64,000 nt of DNA from Thiocapsa sp. (GCF_018399035.1 NZ_CP073760.1:682001-746000); one strand, 5' to 3'. Positions 53,573 through 62,908 are shown, numbered from the stretch's first letter. Notes: a model not told the origin generated them from the sequence alone. Made by a program: numbers and translations.

Positions 53573-54252
53573 TGGACCTCTTGAGCTATTCGCTCGTCGA
53601 CCTGATTCCCTTCTCGCGCGAGACCTATTTCAGGCTGTTCGAGCGCTACAACATCGGGCTCTGGCCGGCGCCGATCATCGGGCTGGCGATGGGTCTGACG
53701 GCCCTGTTCACGGCGCGTCGGGTGGAGGGTCGGGTGCTTCGGGCACCGTTTCTGCTGACCGCGGTCTGCTGGGTTTGGGTCGGCTGGGTCTTTCAGATCC
53801 ACTGGTACGCGCCCTTGAGCTGGCCGGGGATCTCTTTCGGGATCGGCTTCGTGCTGCAGGGCGTGCTCATGGCGGTCGTACTCGGGTGGCGCCCGCTGAT
53901 TGGCTCGCCGGAAGGCACGGATCGGGATCCCGGTCCGGGGCTGTGGATCCTCATCTTCGCACTCGCGCTGCAACCCCTGCTCGGACTCGTGTCCGGTCGC
54001 CCCTGGTACGGCCTGGAGGTCTTCGGCAGTGCGCCGGCCCCGACGGTTCTTGCAACACTGGGTCTGCTGCTGATGATCCGTCATCCGCTGCGCTGGCTGC
54101 TGTCGATCATCCCGCTTGTCTGGTGCCTGATCAGCGGGGCGACCCTCTGGGTCTTGAGCGTTCCGACCTGGCCGGTCATGCCGCTTGCCGCGGCGCTCTA
54201 TTTGAGCGTCGTCGTTTGGCCGTGGGTCTCCGGGCGAAGCCGGCTTGAGTAA
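53572..54252 (+). CDS. DUF6064-like multi-spanning membrane protein
   Basis: 226 aa with six or seven hydrophobic helices and the opening LIPFSRETYFRLFERYNIGLWPA, which matches DUF6064 proteins. Function unknown. The ATG overlaps the reductase stop, so the two are an operon. Confidence 0.75.
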   Translation: MDLLSYSLVDLIPFSRETYFRLFERYNIGLWPAPIIGLAMGLTALFTARRVEGRVLRAPFLLTAVCWVWVGWVFQIHWYAPLSWPGISFGIGFVLQGVLMAVVLGWRPLIGSPEGTDRDPGPGLWILIFALALQPLLGLVSGRPWYGLEVFGSAPAPTVLATLGLLLMIRHPLRWLLSIIPLVWCLISGATLWVLSVPTWPVMPLAAALYLSVVVWPWVSGRSRLE

Positions 54253-54284
54253 AGTGTCGGAGAGAGGTTGAGCGCCGAATCTGA

Positions 54285-54323
<39 letters not shown>

Positions 54324-54351
54324 CAATCGTGATCGACAACGACTGGGGGAA

Positions 54352-54470
54352 ACGCGGTTTAAAATTCCATATTTTTGAAACTCTAAACCGCGCCAGCTCC
54401 AACAATCGTCGAGTCTGCCGTGGCCGATCCCATCCAAAAACACCACATCACCGCGCCGGGCGCGGTTTAG
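54352..54470. repeat. 119-bp CGCGGTTTA repeat, copy 1
   Basis: Opens with CGCGGTTTAAAATT, whose first bases form a hairpin with CTAAACCGCG 32 bp later, includes GCCGATCCCATCCAAAAACA and closes with GGGCGCGGTTTAG. Copy 2 is at 61443-61560. Looks like a non-autonomous repeat element. Confidence 0.8.
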
Positions 54471-54472
54471 GT

Positions 54473-54907
54473 TCAATGCATCCGCGGCTTCGGGGTCTCG
54501 GACGGCGCCGTCTCGGGTCGCTTGCGCATGAGCGGCAAGGAGGCGTGATGGGCCGTCATCCGCCAGCCCTCGCCCGTTTGGCGGTAGACGTTCGTCGCCA
54601 GGATGCGGTTGGGCTCCTCGCGCGAGCGGCTCGGGCGGATCAGCTCCTCGACCAGATGCACGGCAAGTCCGTCGGTCGCCGTGCGTTGGATCACCCGGAA
54701 GTGCAGCTCGGGGCGCTCGGCCCCGGTCAGGACCTCGCGCCAACTGTTCAGGACCTCGCTGCGCCCCTGCAGGAGATCGCCGCCGGGGTGGACGCAGACG
54801 GGGCTGGGCTGCTCCGCCCAGACCGCTCCCATCAAGGCGATGTCGAGCGTCCGGAAGGCGGCATAGAAGGCGGCTTCGACCTCGTCCGGGGTCGGGAATC
54901 GGCTCAT
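54473..54907 (-). CDS. SnoaL/NTF2-like protein
   Basis: 144 aa: VEAAFYAAFRTLDIALMGAVWAEQPSPVCVHPGGDLLQG, with WREVLTG and LILAT-like NVYRQTGEGWRMTAHHAS. Fits the DUF4440/SnoaL_3 nuclear-transport-factor-2 fold. Substrate unknown. Coupled to the Uma2 gene by a 4-bp overlap. Confidence 0.8.
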   Translation of the reverse strand: MSRFPTPDEVEAAFYAAFRTLDIALMGAVWAEQPSPVCVHPGGDLLQGRSEVLNSWREVLTGAERPELHFRVIQRTATDGLAVHLVEELIRPSRSREEPNRILATNVYRQTGEGWRMTAHHASLPLMRKRPETAPSETPKPRMH

Positions 54908-55539
54908 CGGCCGGAATCCGGCGCCGCGGGGGTGCCGAGCAGCGCGGTGCGCAACGCCCGGATCGCGCGGGTCTGGGTCGGCTCGCCCATGCAGCGGACG
55001 ATGAGCGCGGGATCCAGCTCGGGCAGCGCGCGGCTGCGCGTCGCGGCCAGATAGGTCTCGTCCTGCAGGACGAAAAAGCGCAGCGTGCCGTCCTCCCAAA
55101 ACCAGAACTCGGGCACGCCGAGTCCGCGATAGACCGCGAGCTTGTCCACACCGCCGCTCGTCCAGATCACCTCGATCGCGATATCCGGGACCTTCGGTGC
55201 CCGGCGGATCGGGCCCACCAGATAACACTCGTCGGCCTCGGCACCGAGCCGCTTGGCCTTTTCCTTCAGGGTCCAGGAGCCGTAGCCTTCAAGCTCGATG
55301 TCCTTGATCTCGGCGTAGGTCTCGAGCAGGCGGGCGAGCCGCGTTTTGAGTGATTCGTGATCGACGGACGGTGTCATCAGCTCCAGCTCGCCGTTGCAAT
55401 AGGTGATGCGCACACCGCCGTCGTCGCCGCGGGCGGACAGCAGTGCCTCGTAGGCGTCCCAGCCGACGTTGCGCAGGAAGACACGCTGGTCGACATGGTC
55501 GGTGTCGCAGATGGCCGAAGGATGGTTGGCGGGCATCAT
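54904..55539 (-). CDS. Uma2-family putative endonuclease
   Basis: 211 aa. Uma2 (DUF820) signature: YCNGELELMTPSVDHESLKTRLARLLETY, then PDIAIEVIWTSGG and FWFWEDGTLRFF. PD-(D/E)XK-like; expanded in cyanobacteria and some proteobacteria, role unknown. Start at 55539 or the next codon. Confidence 0.85.
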   Translation of the reverse strand: MMPANHPSAICDTDHVDQRVFLRNVGWDAYEALLSARGDDGGVRITYCNGELELMTPSVDHESLKTRLARLLETYAEIKDIELEGYGSWTLKEKAKRLGAEADECYLVGPIRRAPKVPDIAIEVIWTSGGVDKLAVYRGLGVPEFWFWEDGTLRFFVLQDETYLAATRSRALPELDPALIVRCMGEPTQTRAIRALRTALLGTPAAPDSGR

Positions 55540-55639
55540 GGCTGTGGTCGCTCTCGGTGAGATCGCATGGGGTGCTCGAGCCGCTGTCGATTCGAAGGTT
55601 AGTCGCCTGTTCGAGACGCGGCAAGGAGACTCGGCACGC

Positions 55640-57256
55640 TCAAGCTCGGGGTCTCTCGGAATCGGGATCCGCGTCTGCCCTGACCCCGTCCATCGGTTTC
55701 AGGCGCAGCCCGCGCGGCACCACCCAACGCTCCGCAAACTCGAACATCCCTTGGAGTCCGAGCGCGAGCAGCGCGGCCGGGACGGCGCCCTGCATGATGA
55801 GTGCGGTGTCGTCCAGGCGGATCCCGGTGAGGATGGGCTGTCCATAACCGCCGGCACCGATGAGTGCCGCGACGGTCGCGGTGCCGACGTTGAGCACGGC
55901 CGAGGTCTTGATCCCGGCCAGGATGGTGTTGGCGGCGAGCGGCAGCTCGATCAGGCGCAGGCGTGCGCCCCGGGTCAGCCCGAGGACGTCGGCCGATTCG
56001 CGGATCGGCACCGGGATGTCCATCAGGCCGGCGTGGGTATTGCGCACGATCGGGAGCAGGCTGTACAGAAAGAGCGCGACCACCGTCGGCAGCCAGCCGA
56101 TCCCGAGCCAGGGGATGAGAAAGACGAAGAGTGCGAGCGAGGGGATGGTCTGGATCATCCCGGTGATGCCGAGGATCAGATGACCGAGGCGCGCATGCTG
56201 TGCAGCCAGCACCCCGAGCGGCACGGCGAAGAGGATCGCCGCGCCGAGCGAGACCCCGACCAGGCCCAGATGCTCGAGGGTGCGCTGGCCCAGTTGGCTC
56301 CAAAAACCTTGGCCCGAGACCGTGACCTCGAGCCCGAGGCCCTCCGATAAGAGGCGAGCGGCGACCGTCTGCTCGGAGTCGCCCTCCAGCTTCACCGCCC
56401 CGTTCATGCCCGCCATGGTCGGTGCGTCGATCGCGCCTTCGAGACGGCGAAAGGCGGCCAGGGCGTCCGGCGCCTCCTCGGCCAGCTCCGTGCGGTAGAG
56501 CAGGATGGCCTGGTAGTCCTCGAAATAGCCCAGATCGTCGTCGAGCATGCGCAACCCGTAGCGGGCGATCTCGGCATCCGTGGTGTAGACCACCGTCACG
56601 TCCAGATGCCCGGCGGCGATGCCCCGGTAGACCAGGTCGTGGTCCAGGCCCTGCACGCGGGTCTGCGGGAGTCGGTAGCGCTGTCTCAAGCCCGGCCAGC
56701 CGTCGGCGCGCTCCAGAAACTCGCTGCTGAAGCCGAGCCGCAGATCCGGATGCTCGCGCAGATCGGAGATGCGTTGCAGACCGAGCTGCTCCGCCAAGGG
56801 TTCGGGGACCGCGATGGCGTAGGTGTTCTCGAAGCCGAGCGAGGCCGATGATCGGACCCCGCGGGCCGCGAGCGCCGCATCCAGCCGTTCGGGCGAGGAC
56901 ACGTCCTCGCCGGCCAGGATCTCGCGGACCAGCGTGCCGCTGTATTCCGGATAGATGTCGATCTCGCCGCTCAGCAGCGCGCCCCAGAGGATGCGCGTCC
57001 CGCCCAGCTCGGCGCGATGACGCGCCGGGTGGCCGGCGTCGAGTGCCAGCAGGCGCAGCGTCTCGCCCAGGATGACCGACTCGGTGAACTTCTTCGAGCC
57101 GATGACGACCGGGCGGGGCGTCGATTCCTCCGCGGACGGCTCGGCCGACCAAGTCGCGAGTCCGACCGCGAGAAGCAATGCGACGAGCGTCGCGAGCGCA
57201 AAGCCGGCGGCCGGAAGCCGGCGGCTGGAGGCCCTTCTCGAGATGCCGCGCCTCAT
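55640..57256 (-). CDS. osmoprotectant-type ABC transporter, substrate-binding domain fused to permease
   Basis: 538 aa. An N-terminal hydrophobic anchor, then an OpuAC-like binding domain (VIGSKKFTESVILGETL, GEIDIYPEYSGTL; about 45-305), then a MetI-type permease (about 310-510; SLALFVFLIPWLGIGWLP, GVVALIGAGGYGQPI-type EAA region). Probably imports glycine betaine, choline or a related compound. Overlaps the ATPase gene by 4 bp. Confidence 0.85.
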   Translation of the reverse strand: MRRGISRRASSRRLPAAGFALATLVALLLAVGLATWSAEPSAEESTPRPVVIGSKKFTESVILGETLRLLALDAGHPARHRAELGGTRILWGALLSGEIDIYPEYSGTLVREILAGEDVSSPERLDAALAARGVRSSASLGFENTYAIAVPEPLAEQLGLQRISDLREHPDLRLGFSSEFLERADGWPGLRQRYRLPQTRVQGLDHDLVYRGIAAGHLDVTVVYTTDAEIARYGLRMLDDDLGYFEDYQAILLYRTELAEEAPDALAAFRRLEGAIDAPTMAGMNGAVKLEGDSEQTVAARLLSEGLGLEVTVSGQGFWSQLGQRTLEHLGLVGVSLGAAILFAVPLGVLAAQHARLGHLILGITGMIQTIPSLALFVFLIPWLGIGWLPTVVALFLYSLLPIVRNTHAGLMDIPVPIRESADVLGLTRGARLRLIELPLAANTILAGIKTSAVLNVGTATVAALIGAGGYGQPILTGIRLDDTALIMQGAVPAALLALGLQGMFEFAERWVVPRGLRLKPMDGVRADADPDSERPRA

Positions 57257-58005
57257 CCTCCCGCTCCGAGCAAAACCCGCTGCGGCTCGCGTTGCGCCGC
57301 CACGAACTGCGCGACGAAGGGCTCGGCGGGACTGTCGAGAAGCACCCGCGGCTCGGCCTGTTGGACGATGCGACCGGCCCGCAGCAGGACGATCCGATGC
57401 CCGAAGAAGACCGCCTCGGCCAAGTCATGCGTCACCATCAGCACCGTCTTGCCGAGTCGGGCGAAGATCGCCTTGAGCTCGCGTTGCAGCTCGAAGCGGA
57501 TCATGGGATCCAGCGCCCCGAGCGGCTCGTCGAGCAGCAGCAGATCCGGGTCGAGCATGAGCGCACGCATCAGGGCGACGCGCTGTCGCTGGCCGCCCGA
57601 GAGCTCGATCGGATAGCGTGCCAGCATCGCAGTCGGGAGTTGCACCAGGTCCGCAAGCGCGGCGAGACGCTGCTCGCGACGCTCGCGTGGCCAGTCCAGC
57701 CGGCGCGCCATCAGGGTCACATTGTCGCGTACGCTCAGATGCGGAAACAGTCCGCCGTCCTGGATCATGTACCCCATGCGCAGTCGGGCAGGGCGCAGGC
57801 TGCCCGTATCCAGTCGGGCGCCCTCGAACCACACCTGGCCGCGATCGGGCCGGATCAGGCCGGCGGCGAGGCGCAGCAGCGTGGATTTGCCGCAGCCGCT
57901 CGGGCCGATCAGAACCGTCGTCTGCGCCTCCGACACATCCAGGTCGACACCCGCAAGCGCGAGCGTGCCGCCGTAGTCCTTGAAGATCCCTTCGAATCGC
58001 AGCAT
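57253..58005 (-). CDS. osmoprotectant-type ABC transporter ATPase
   Basis: 250 aa. Walker A GPSGCGKSTLL, Q-loop in GYMIQDGGLF, signature LSGGQRQRVAL, Walker B LLLLDEPLGALD and H-loop VTHDLAEA. OpuA/ProV-like ATPase without a CBS tail. First gene of a two-gene operon with the fused permease. Confidence 0.9.
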   Translation of the reverse strand: MLRFEGIFKDYGGTLALAGVDLDVSEAQTTVLIGPSGCGKSTLLRLAAGLIRPDRGQVWFEGARLDTGSLRPARLRMGYMIQDGGLFPHLSVRDNVTLMARRLDWPRERREQRLAALADLVQLPTAMLARYPIELSGGQRQRVALMRALMLDPDLLLLDEPLGALDPMIRFELQRELKAIFARLGKTVLMVTHDLAEAVFFGHRIVLLRAGRIVQQAEPRVLLDSPAEPFVAQFVAAQREPQRVLLGAGG

Positions 58006-58103
58006 CGGTTGATTCCCGTCGACTGTGCATGAACGGCTTGAATTCGTGCCTATCGGCTCGAATTCCAGTGCATCGTCAAAAGGAGCTTCAGGATTCTCGC
58101 CGT

Positions 58104-60182
58104 ATGTCGTGGAAAACCAGTACCTGTTACGAGTGTGACGCCAACTGCGGGATTCAGGTCGAGCTCGACGACGACGGCGAGCCGATCCGCGTCCAAGGCC
58201 CCGATTGTCCGCGCTGCTATGTGCAGCTGGACCGGCGTAATCATCCCGACCGTATCCTCTATCCGCTCAAGCGCGTCGGGCCGCGCGGGAGCGGCGCGTT
58301 CGAGCGGGTGTCTTGGGACGAAGCACTCGACAGCATCGCCGAGCGTCTGAGCGCCGCGAAGGCCGAGCACGGCGCACCCGCCGTGGGCTTCTTCGCCGGC
58401 TACACCAAGGAGGCGCGGCCGCAGTTGCAGCGTCTGGCACACGCCTTCGGCTCGCCGAACTACCTGACCGAGAGCGGTTGCTGTTTCTCCGCGACCATGG
58501 TGGCCGAGAAGGTGACCTTCGGCTACAAGATCAAGACGACATCCACGGTGGTCTCGCCGAAGACGCGCTGTCATCTGATTTGGTCGACCAACCCGCGCGG
58601 CTCGATCCCGCCCTTCGATACGCATCCGCTGGTCCTGCGCCGGCCGGGCAAGACCCTCATCGTGGTCGATCCGCGACGCACGCCACTCGCCGAAGAGGCC
58701 GACATCCATCTGGCGATCCGCCCGGGGACCGACGGTGCCCTGGCGCTCGGCTTCCATCATCTGATCTTCGAGAACGGCTGGCAGGACCAAGCCTTCCTGG
58801 ACGAGTGGGCCAACGGCGTCGAGGGCTTCCGAGACTATGTCCGCGACTTCACGCCCGCGCGTGTCGCCGAGATCTGCGGCATCGCGGAGCAGGATCTGCG
58901 CACCGCCGCCGAGCTGTTCGCGACCACCCCGCCGGCCCAGATCACGCTCTCGCCCACGGCGACGGTCCAGCACAGCAACGGCTTCCAGAACCACCGGGCC
59001 GTGATCCTGCTCTCGGCGGTGACCGGCAACCTGGACCGCGAGGGCGGCAACCGTTTCTTCAACGACAAGGCCGCGCCCAAACCGATCGAGTTGTTCGACT
59101 ACTGCCGCACCCATCTCCCGCCGCGCGTCGGCGACGAGGTCTATCCGGTCTGGACGCGGTATTGGCCGGCGGCCCAGAGCATGCTGCTGCCCGACTGCAT
59201 CCTGGACGGGCGCCCGCAGCCCATCCGCGCCCTGCTGGCGATGGGGATCAATACCGCCATGTGGCCCAACTCCAAGCGGATGGAGCGCGCGCTCGGTGCG
59301 CTCGACTTCTTCGTCGCGACCGACTTCTTCCACAACCCCGCTACACGGATGGCCGACTTCGTGCTCCCGGCGGCGACCAGTCTGGAGCGTCCCGCGCTGA
59401 TCGCCTATCCCGGCTGCGCCTATCAGGGCGAGCTGCGCTATCGCCGGCCGGTCGTCGCGCCCAAGGGCGAGGCGCGTCCGGACGGCGAGATCTTCCTGCA
59501 GCTCGGCGTGCGACTCGGTATGGCCGAGCAGTTCTGGAACGGCGACCTTGCGGCCTCCTGGGCCGAGGCAGCCGAAGGCATCCCGGAGGAGATTCGCCGG
59601 GAGGTCTACGACAACCCGGACGGCGTCGTCGTCTACGCCGAGGCGATCGAGGATCTGGTCGAAAACGGATTCATGGACGCCGATCGGCTCTATCGGCTGC
59701 GCGGTTTTCGCACGCGGTCCGGAAAGGTCGAATTCGATTCGGTCGAGCTGCGCGAGGCCGGTCACGACGGACTGCCGATCTATCGCGAGCCGCCCGAGAG
59801 CCCGATCTCCACACCCGCGCTGGCGGTCGATTACCCGCTGGTCCTGACCAGCGGGGCACGCACCAAGTTCGACACCCATTCCCAGCACAACTACATCGAG
59901 CGGATGCGCCGCGCGATTCCCCATCCCTTGGCCGAGATCCATCCGGACGACGCCGCACTGCGCGGCATCGAGAACGGCGATTCCGTCATGGTCAGCTCCC
60001 CGCGCGGGGCGGTGCGTTTCATCGCCAAGGTCACCGACCGGATCAAGTCGGGTGTGGTGCACTGTACCCATGGCCGCAACGACGCCAACATCAACGAGCT
60101 GACCGACGACCGGCACCTGGATCCCATCAGCGGGTTTCCGCCGTTCAAGTCGCTGCTGTGTCAGGTGGCGCGGGTGGTTTAG
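58104..60182 (+). CDS. molybdopterin oxidoreductase
   Basis: 692 aa. The N-terminal cluster-binding region has CYECDANC and a later CPRC, consistent with a 4Fe-4S site. It continues with the molybdopterin dinucleotide domains (LIWSTNPRGSIPPF, VVDPRRTPLAEEADIHLAIRPGTDGALALG, VLPAATSLERPAL) and the C-terminal MopB-type barrel (LVLTSGARTKFDTHSQHN, HPDDAALRGIENGDSVMVSSPRGA). No Tat signal and no electron-transfer partner nearby, so it is likely cytoplasmic; the substrate cannot be told. Start MSWKTSTCYEC at 58104; no strong ribosome site. Confidence 0.88.
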   Translation: MSWKTSTCYECDANCGIQVELDDDGEPIRVQGPDCPRCYVQLDRRNHPDRILYPLKRVGPRGSGAFERVSWDEALDSIAERLSAAKAEHGAPAVGFFAGYTKEARPQLQRLAHAFGSPNYLTESGCCFSATMVAEKVTFGYKIKTTSTVVSPKTRCHLIWSTNPRGSIPPFDTHPLVLRRPGKTLIVVDPRRTPLAEEADIHLAIRPGTDGALALGFHHLIFENGWQDQAFLDEWANGVEGFRDYVRDFTPARVAEICGIAEQDLRTAAELFATTPPAQITLSPTATVQHSNGFQNHRAVILLSAVTGNLDREGGNRFFNDKAAPKPIELFDYCRTHLPPRVGDEVYPVWTRYWPAAQSMLLPDCILDGRPQPIRALLAMGINTAMWPNSKRMERALGALDFFVATDFFHNPATRMADFVLPAATSLERPALIAYPGCAYQGELRYRRPVVAPKGEARPDGEIFLQLGVRLGMAEQFWNGDLAASWAEAAEGIPEEIRREVYDNPDGVVVYAEAIEDLVENGFMDADRLYRLRGFRTRSGKVEFDSVELREAGHDGLPIYREPPESPISTPALAVDYPLVLTSGARTKFDTHSQHNYIERMRRAIPHPLAEIHPDDAALRGIENGDSVMVSSPRGAVRFIAKVTDRIKSGVVHCTHGRNDANINELTDDRHLDPISGFPPFKSLLCQVARVV

Positions 60183-60183
60183 A

Positions 60184-60231
60184 GCCTTCAGCCTTCAGCC
60201 TTCAGCCTCCAGCCTCCAGCCTCCAGCCGGG
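60184..60231. repeat. tandem 7-bp repeat (CCTTCAG/CCTCCAG)
   Basis: About seven copies of AGCCTYC directly after the oxidoreductase stop. Confidence 0.9.
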
Positions 60232-60310
60232 AGCATGATGGGCTGGAGACGTTCGCCTTTGTGCGTTGAAGGTTTTGTTGATCTCGAATGGCTGATCGCA
60301 GGAACCTACT

Positions 60311-60399
60311 CCGAACCCCGAACCCCGAACCCCGAACCCCGAACCCCGAACCCCGAACCCCGAACCCCGAACCCCGAACCCCGAACCCCGAACCCCGAG
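60311..60399. repeat. tandem heptamer (CCGAACC)n, about 12-13 copies
   Basis: Perfect 7-bp repeats immediately 5' of the gene at 60411; the array ends 12 bp before its start codon, where promoter or leader would be expected. Confidence 0.95.
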
Positions 60400-60410
60400 G
60401 TCCCCGAACC

Positions 60411-61253
60411 GTGCCCTTCATCGGCGTCCTACCTGAACGCGAGCACCTGTTTCAGCCCCGCCCCCGGTGCGATATCGGGGTGAACGACGCCGCCGCTTGG
60501 CGGCTCAACCCGGCGCATCGCCAGGTCTACGACAAGCTCTCTCTTGCGCTCGATGCGGGTCTGCGTGCCGCGCCCTGCGGTGTCGACCCGCGCGACTGCG
60601 GGATCGCGCGCGATGCGCAGGTCTTCGTCAAGCCCATCGTCAACCTTGCCGGTATGGCGGTGCGGGCGCGTGCCGTGCCGGCCGATGCCGTACCGAACGA
60701 GGCGGGCAGCTTCTGGTGCGAGCGGCTCGAAGGTGCGCATACAAGCAGCGACTGTTTGGTGCAGGACGGGCGTGCGGTCTGGTTTGCCCACACACGTGGC
60801 TCGGACGAGAAGGACCGGGAGCGCCCGATCTACTGGGAGGTCGGGGCCGCTCTCCCGGACCTGGAGCCGCTGATTGCGGATTGGGTCGCCCGCCACCTGA
60901 AGGGTTACAGCGGTCTGTGCAACCTGGAGATGATCGGTGGGCGCCCGATCGAGGTGCATTTACGGGGCTCGAACGGATTCTTCGACTTCTATGGTCCCGA
61001 TTTCATCCCGGCTTGGGTCGCGCTGGTCGACGGGGCCGATTTCACACCGCCGCCGCCGATCCCGGGCGGCTTCGTGATCTCGGTCTTCGGCGAGGTCGTG
61101 ATCGACGAGGCGCAGCGCGAGGCCGCGGCAGAGCAGGGTGTTCGGGTCGATCTCGACACCCGCACGGCCGATCGGTCGGCGATCCTGCGCAGCTCCGACA
61201 AGGATGCCGGACTGGACGTCCTGCGGAGGCTGACCGGACGCACCCCGGCTTAG
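60411..61253 (+). CDS. unknown protein with an ATP-grasp-like motif
   Basis: 280 aa from a GTG at 60411 (VPFIGVLPEREHLFQ). Segments such as VFVKPIVNLAGMAVRAR, WCERLEGAHTSSDC and YSGLCNLEMIGGRPIEVHLRGSNGFFD recall the nucleotide/metal-binding end of ATP-grasp enzymes, but the glycine-rich loop is not evident. The frame upstream runs through the heptamer array, so an earlier start is unlikely. Function not assigned. Confidence 0.6.
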   Translation: MPFIGVLPEREHLFQPRPRCDIGVNDAAAWRLNPAHRQVYDKLSLALDAGLRAAPCGVDPRDCGIARDAQVFVKPIVNLAGMAVRARAVPADAVPNEAGSFWCERLEGAHTSSDCLVQDGRAVWFAHTRGSDEKDRERPIYWEVGAALPDLEPLIADWVARHLKGYSGLCNLEMIGGRPIEVHLRGSNGFFDFYGPDFIPAWVALVDGADFTPPPPIPGGFVISVFGEVVIDEAQREAAAEQGVRVDLDTRTADRSAILRSSDKDAGLDVLRRLTGRTPA

Positions 61254-61442
61254 GCGATCTGCGGGGGTGAACATCCCGACTGCGCATGCATCAAGGGACC
61301 TGTGGGGCGACTTAAGTCGCCCCTTGGTCTATGGATCTTTTCCGGAAATCACTTTTAACGACCGACCTAAACCGCGTCCAGAGCGAGATGCTCACTTTCG
61401 AGTGAGCTCGAAGTTTGGTGAATCTACGACCCTTAGCGGGGG

Positions 61443-61560
61443 GCGCGGTTTAAAATTTTATATTTTTTAATACCTTAAAGCGCGCCGGCTCCAGCGGTTC
61501 TGAAATCCGCCGGGGCCGATCCCATCCAAAAACATCGCATACCGCACTGGGCGCGGTTTA
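61443..61560. repeat. 118-bp CGCGGTTTA repeat, copy 2
   Basis: Same order of blocks as 54352-54470: GCGCGGTTTAAAATTTTATA, TTAAAGCGCGCCGGCTCC, GATCCCATCCAAAAACAT, GGGCGCGGTTTA. An isolated inverted end (CCTAAACCGCG) also occurs at about 61365. The last three bases form the stop codon of the yheT gene. Confidence 0.8.
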
Positions 61561-62520
61561 GCGCGGCCCTGTCTCGCTCAGACCCCGAACGATCCGGTCT
61601 TCGAGCCAGTAGTGCGCACGCCAAGGCCAGGGGCCGTCGATAAACCCGACATGGCCACCGTGATCGGCGAGCTCCAAGGTGATGCCGGGGCCGAGCTCAT
61701 GCTCCCAAGGGATGGTGGTCGGGAACATGAAGGGATCGTCCACGGACTGGATGATGAGTGTCGGGGTCCGGATGGCCGGCAGATACTGTCGGCAGCTTGC
61801 CCGGCTGTAGTAATCGAAGACCCCCTCGAAGCCGTTCAGCGGTGCCGTGATCCGGTCGTCGAAGGCGTTGAAGTCCCGGATGGCGTCGAGATCGACGTCG
61901 AGCGGGAAGCGCCGCCCGGCGAACTTCCGCCGCAGGCTCCCCTTGAGCTTTCCCAACAGATAGCCCCGATAGATCTTCGAGAATCCGATATCCAGCCTGA
62001 GCATGGCATCGCGCAGGACAAAGGGGACCGACACCGCGATGGCCGATCCGACGGCGGGGTGCCGGGTCTCGCCGAGATACTTCAGCAGCAGGTTTGCGCC
62101 GAGCGAAAACCCGATCGCAGCGGCCGGCGGACCTTCGGGGTCTGTACCGAGAACGGCGAGGACCTCCGCCAGGTCTTCCGTGGCACCCGAATGGTAGGCA
62201 CGGTCGAGCCGGTTCGGCTCCTCGGAGCACCCGCGCAGAAACATGAAGATCGGTTGATAGCCCTCGCGCTCCAAGCGCTCGACCAGGCTTGCGGCATAGT
62301 GCGACTCGAGCCCGCCCTCCAGCCCGTGGATCACCAGGACCCGCGGCCCTGCGCCATGGCCGACGGCCAAATCGATGAAATCGCCGTCAGCCAGCTCGAT
62401 GCGTCGACGCGCGAGATCGGGTCGCGGGCAGGGTCGCGACAGACTCGGCCAAAGCGTCTGCAGATGCGCCCCGGGAAGCCACCAAGCCGGTCGGAAGGTG
62501 CTGCGTGTGATCAAGCCCAT
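61558..62520 (-). CDS. yheT: YheT-family alpha/beta hydrolase
   Basis: 320 aa. PAWWLPGAHLQTLWPSL at the N-terminus, VLVIHGLEGG oxyanion loop, nucleophile elbow AIGFSLGANLLLKYLGE, IIQSVDDPFMFP (Asp) and ADHGGHVGFIDG (His): the complete YheT/ABHD1-3 pattern. The start at 62520 (MGLITRSTF) is favoured; 62553 is possible. Its TAA stop lies in the repeat element at 61443-61560. Confidence 0.88.
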   Translation of the reverse strand: MGLITRSTFRPAWWLPGAHLQTLWPSLSRPCPRPDLARRRIELADGDFIDLAVGHGAGPRVLVIHGLEGGLESHYAASLVERLEREGYQPIFMFLRGCSEEPNRLDRAYHSGATEDLAEVLAVLGTDPEGPPAAAIGFSLGANLLLKYLGETRHPAVGSAIAVSVPFVLRDAMLRLDIGFSKIYRGYLLGKLKGSLRRKFAGRRFPLDVDLDAIRDFNAFDDRITAPLNGFEGVFDYYSRASCRQYLPAIRTPTLIIQSVDDPFMFPTTIPWEHELGPGITLELADHGGHVGFIDGPWPWRAHYWLEDRIVRGLSETGPR

Positions 62521-62580
62521 AGCCCGCGAAATCTCCGCTGTGATCCAGAACATCCGCGCGAAACCGATGGAGCGACAGCC

Positions 62581-62799
62581 GTAGGATGGGTAGAGCGCAG
62601 CGAAACCCATCCTCCAAACCACCAAGGGTTCCCTCGGTCACCCCGAGAGCGCAGCGAAACCCATCCTCCGAACCACCAAGGGTTCCCTCGGTCACCCCGA
62701 GAGCGCAGCGAAACCCATCCTCCGCACCGCGATGTCTTCCGGCTGTTGTCTATTCAGATCGGTGCGGGGATGGGTTTCGCTGCGCTCTACCCATCCTAC
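62581..62799. repeat. GTAGGATGGGT-type palindromic repeat with three 54-bp direct repeats
   Basis: A 31-bp segment (62581-62611, GTAGGATGGGTAGAGCGCAG...) recurs inverted at 62769-62799. Between them GCGCAGCGAAACCCATCC repeats with a 54-bp period at about 62595, 62649 and 62703. A widespread type of proteobacterial repeat; it lies between yheT and tolC. Confidence 0.9.
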
Positions 62800-62908
62800 G
62801 GATCGGGTTGTTGGAGGGTCCGCAGATTGAGAGCCGGCCCCCTTGTCCCCTATACTGATGGCCTTCAGGGTATCACCTGACCCCGCGAGCCCGACCAAGG
62901 AATCCAAC

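Noticed and set aside
58050-60116. 688-aa minus-strand frame over the oxidoreductase
   Set aside because: Antisense shadow; the plus-strand molybdopterin protein is clear.
60311-60399. heptamer array considered as a telomere or linear end
   Set aside because: Internal to the contig, short and beside ordinary genes; it is a simple tandem repeat.
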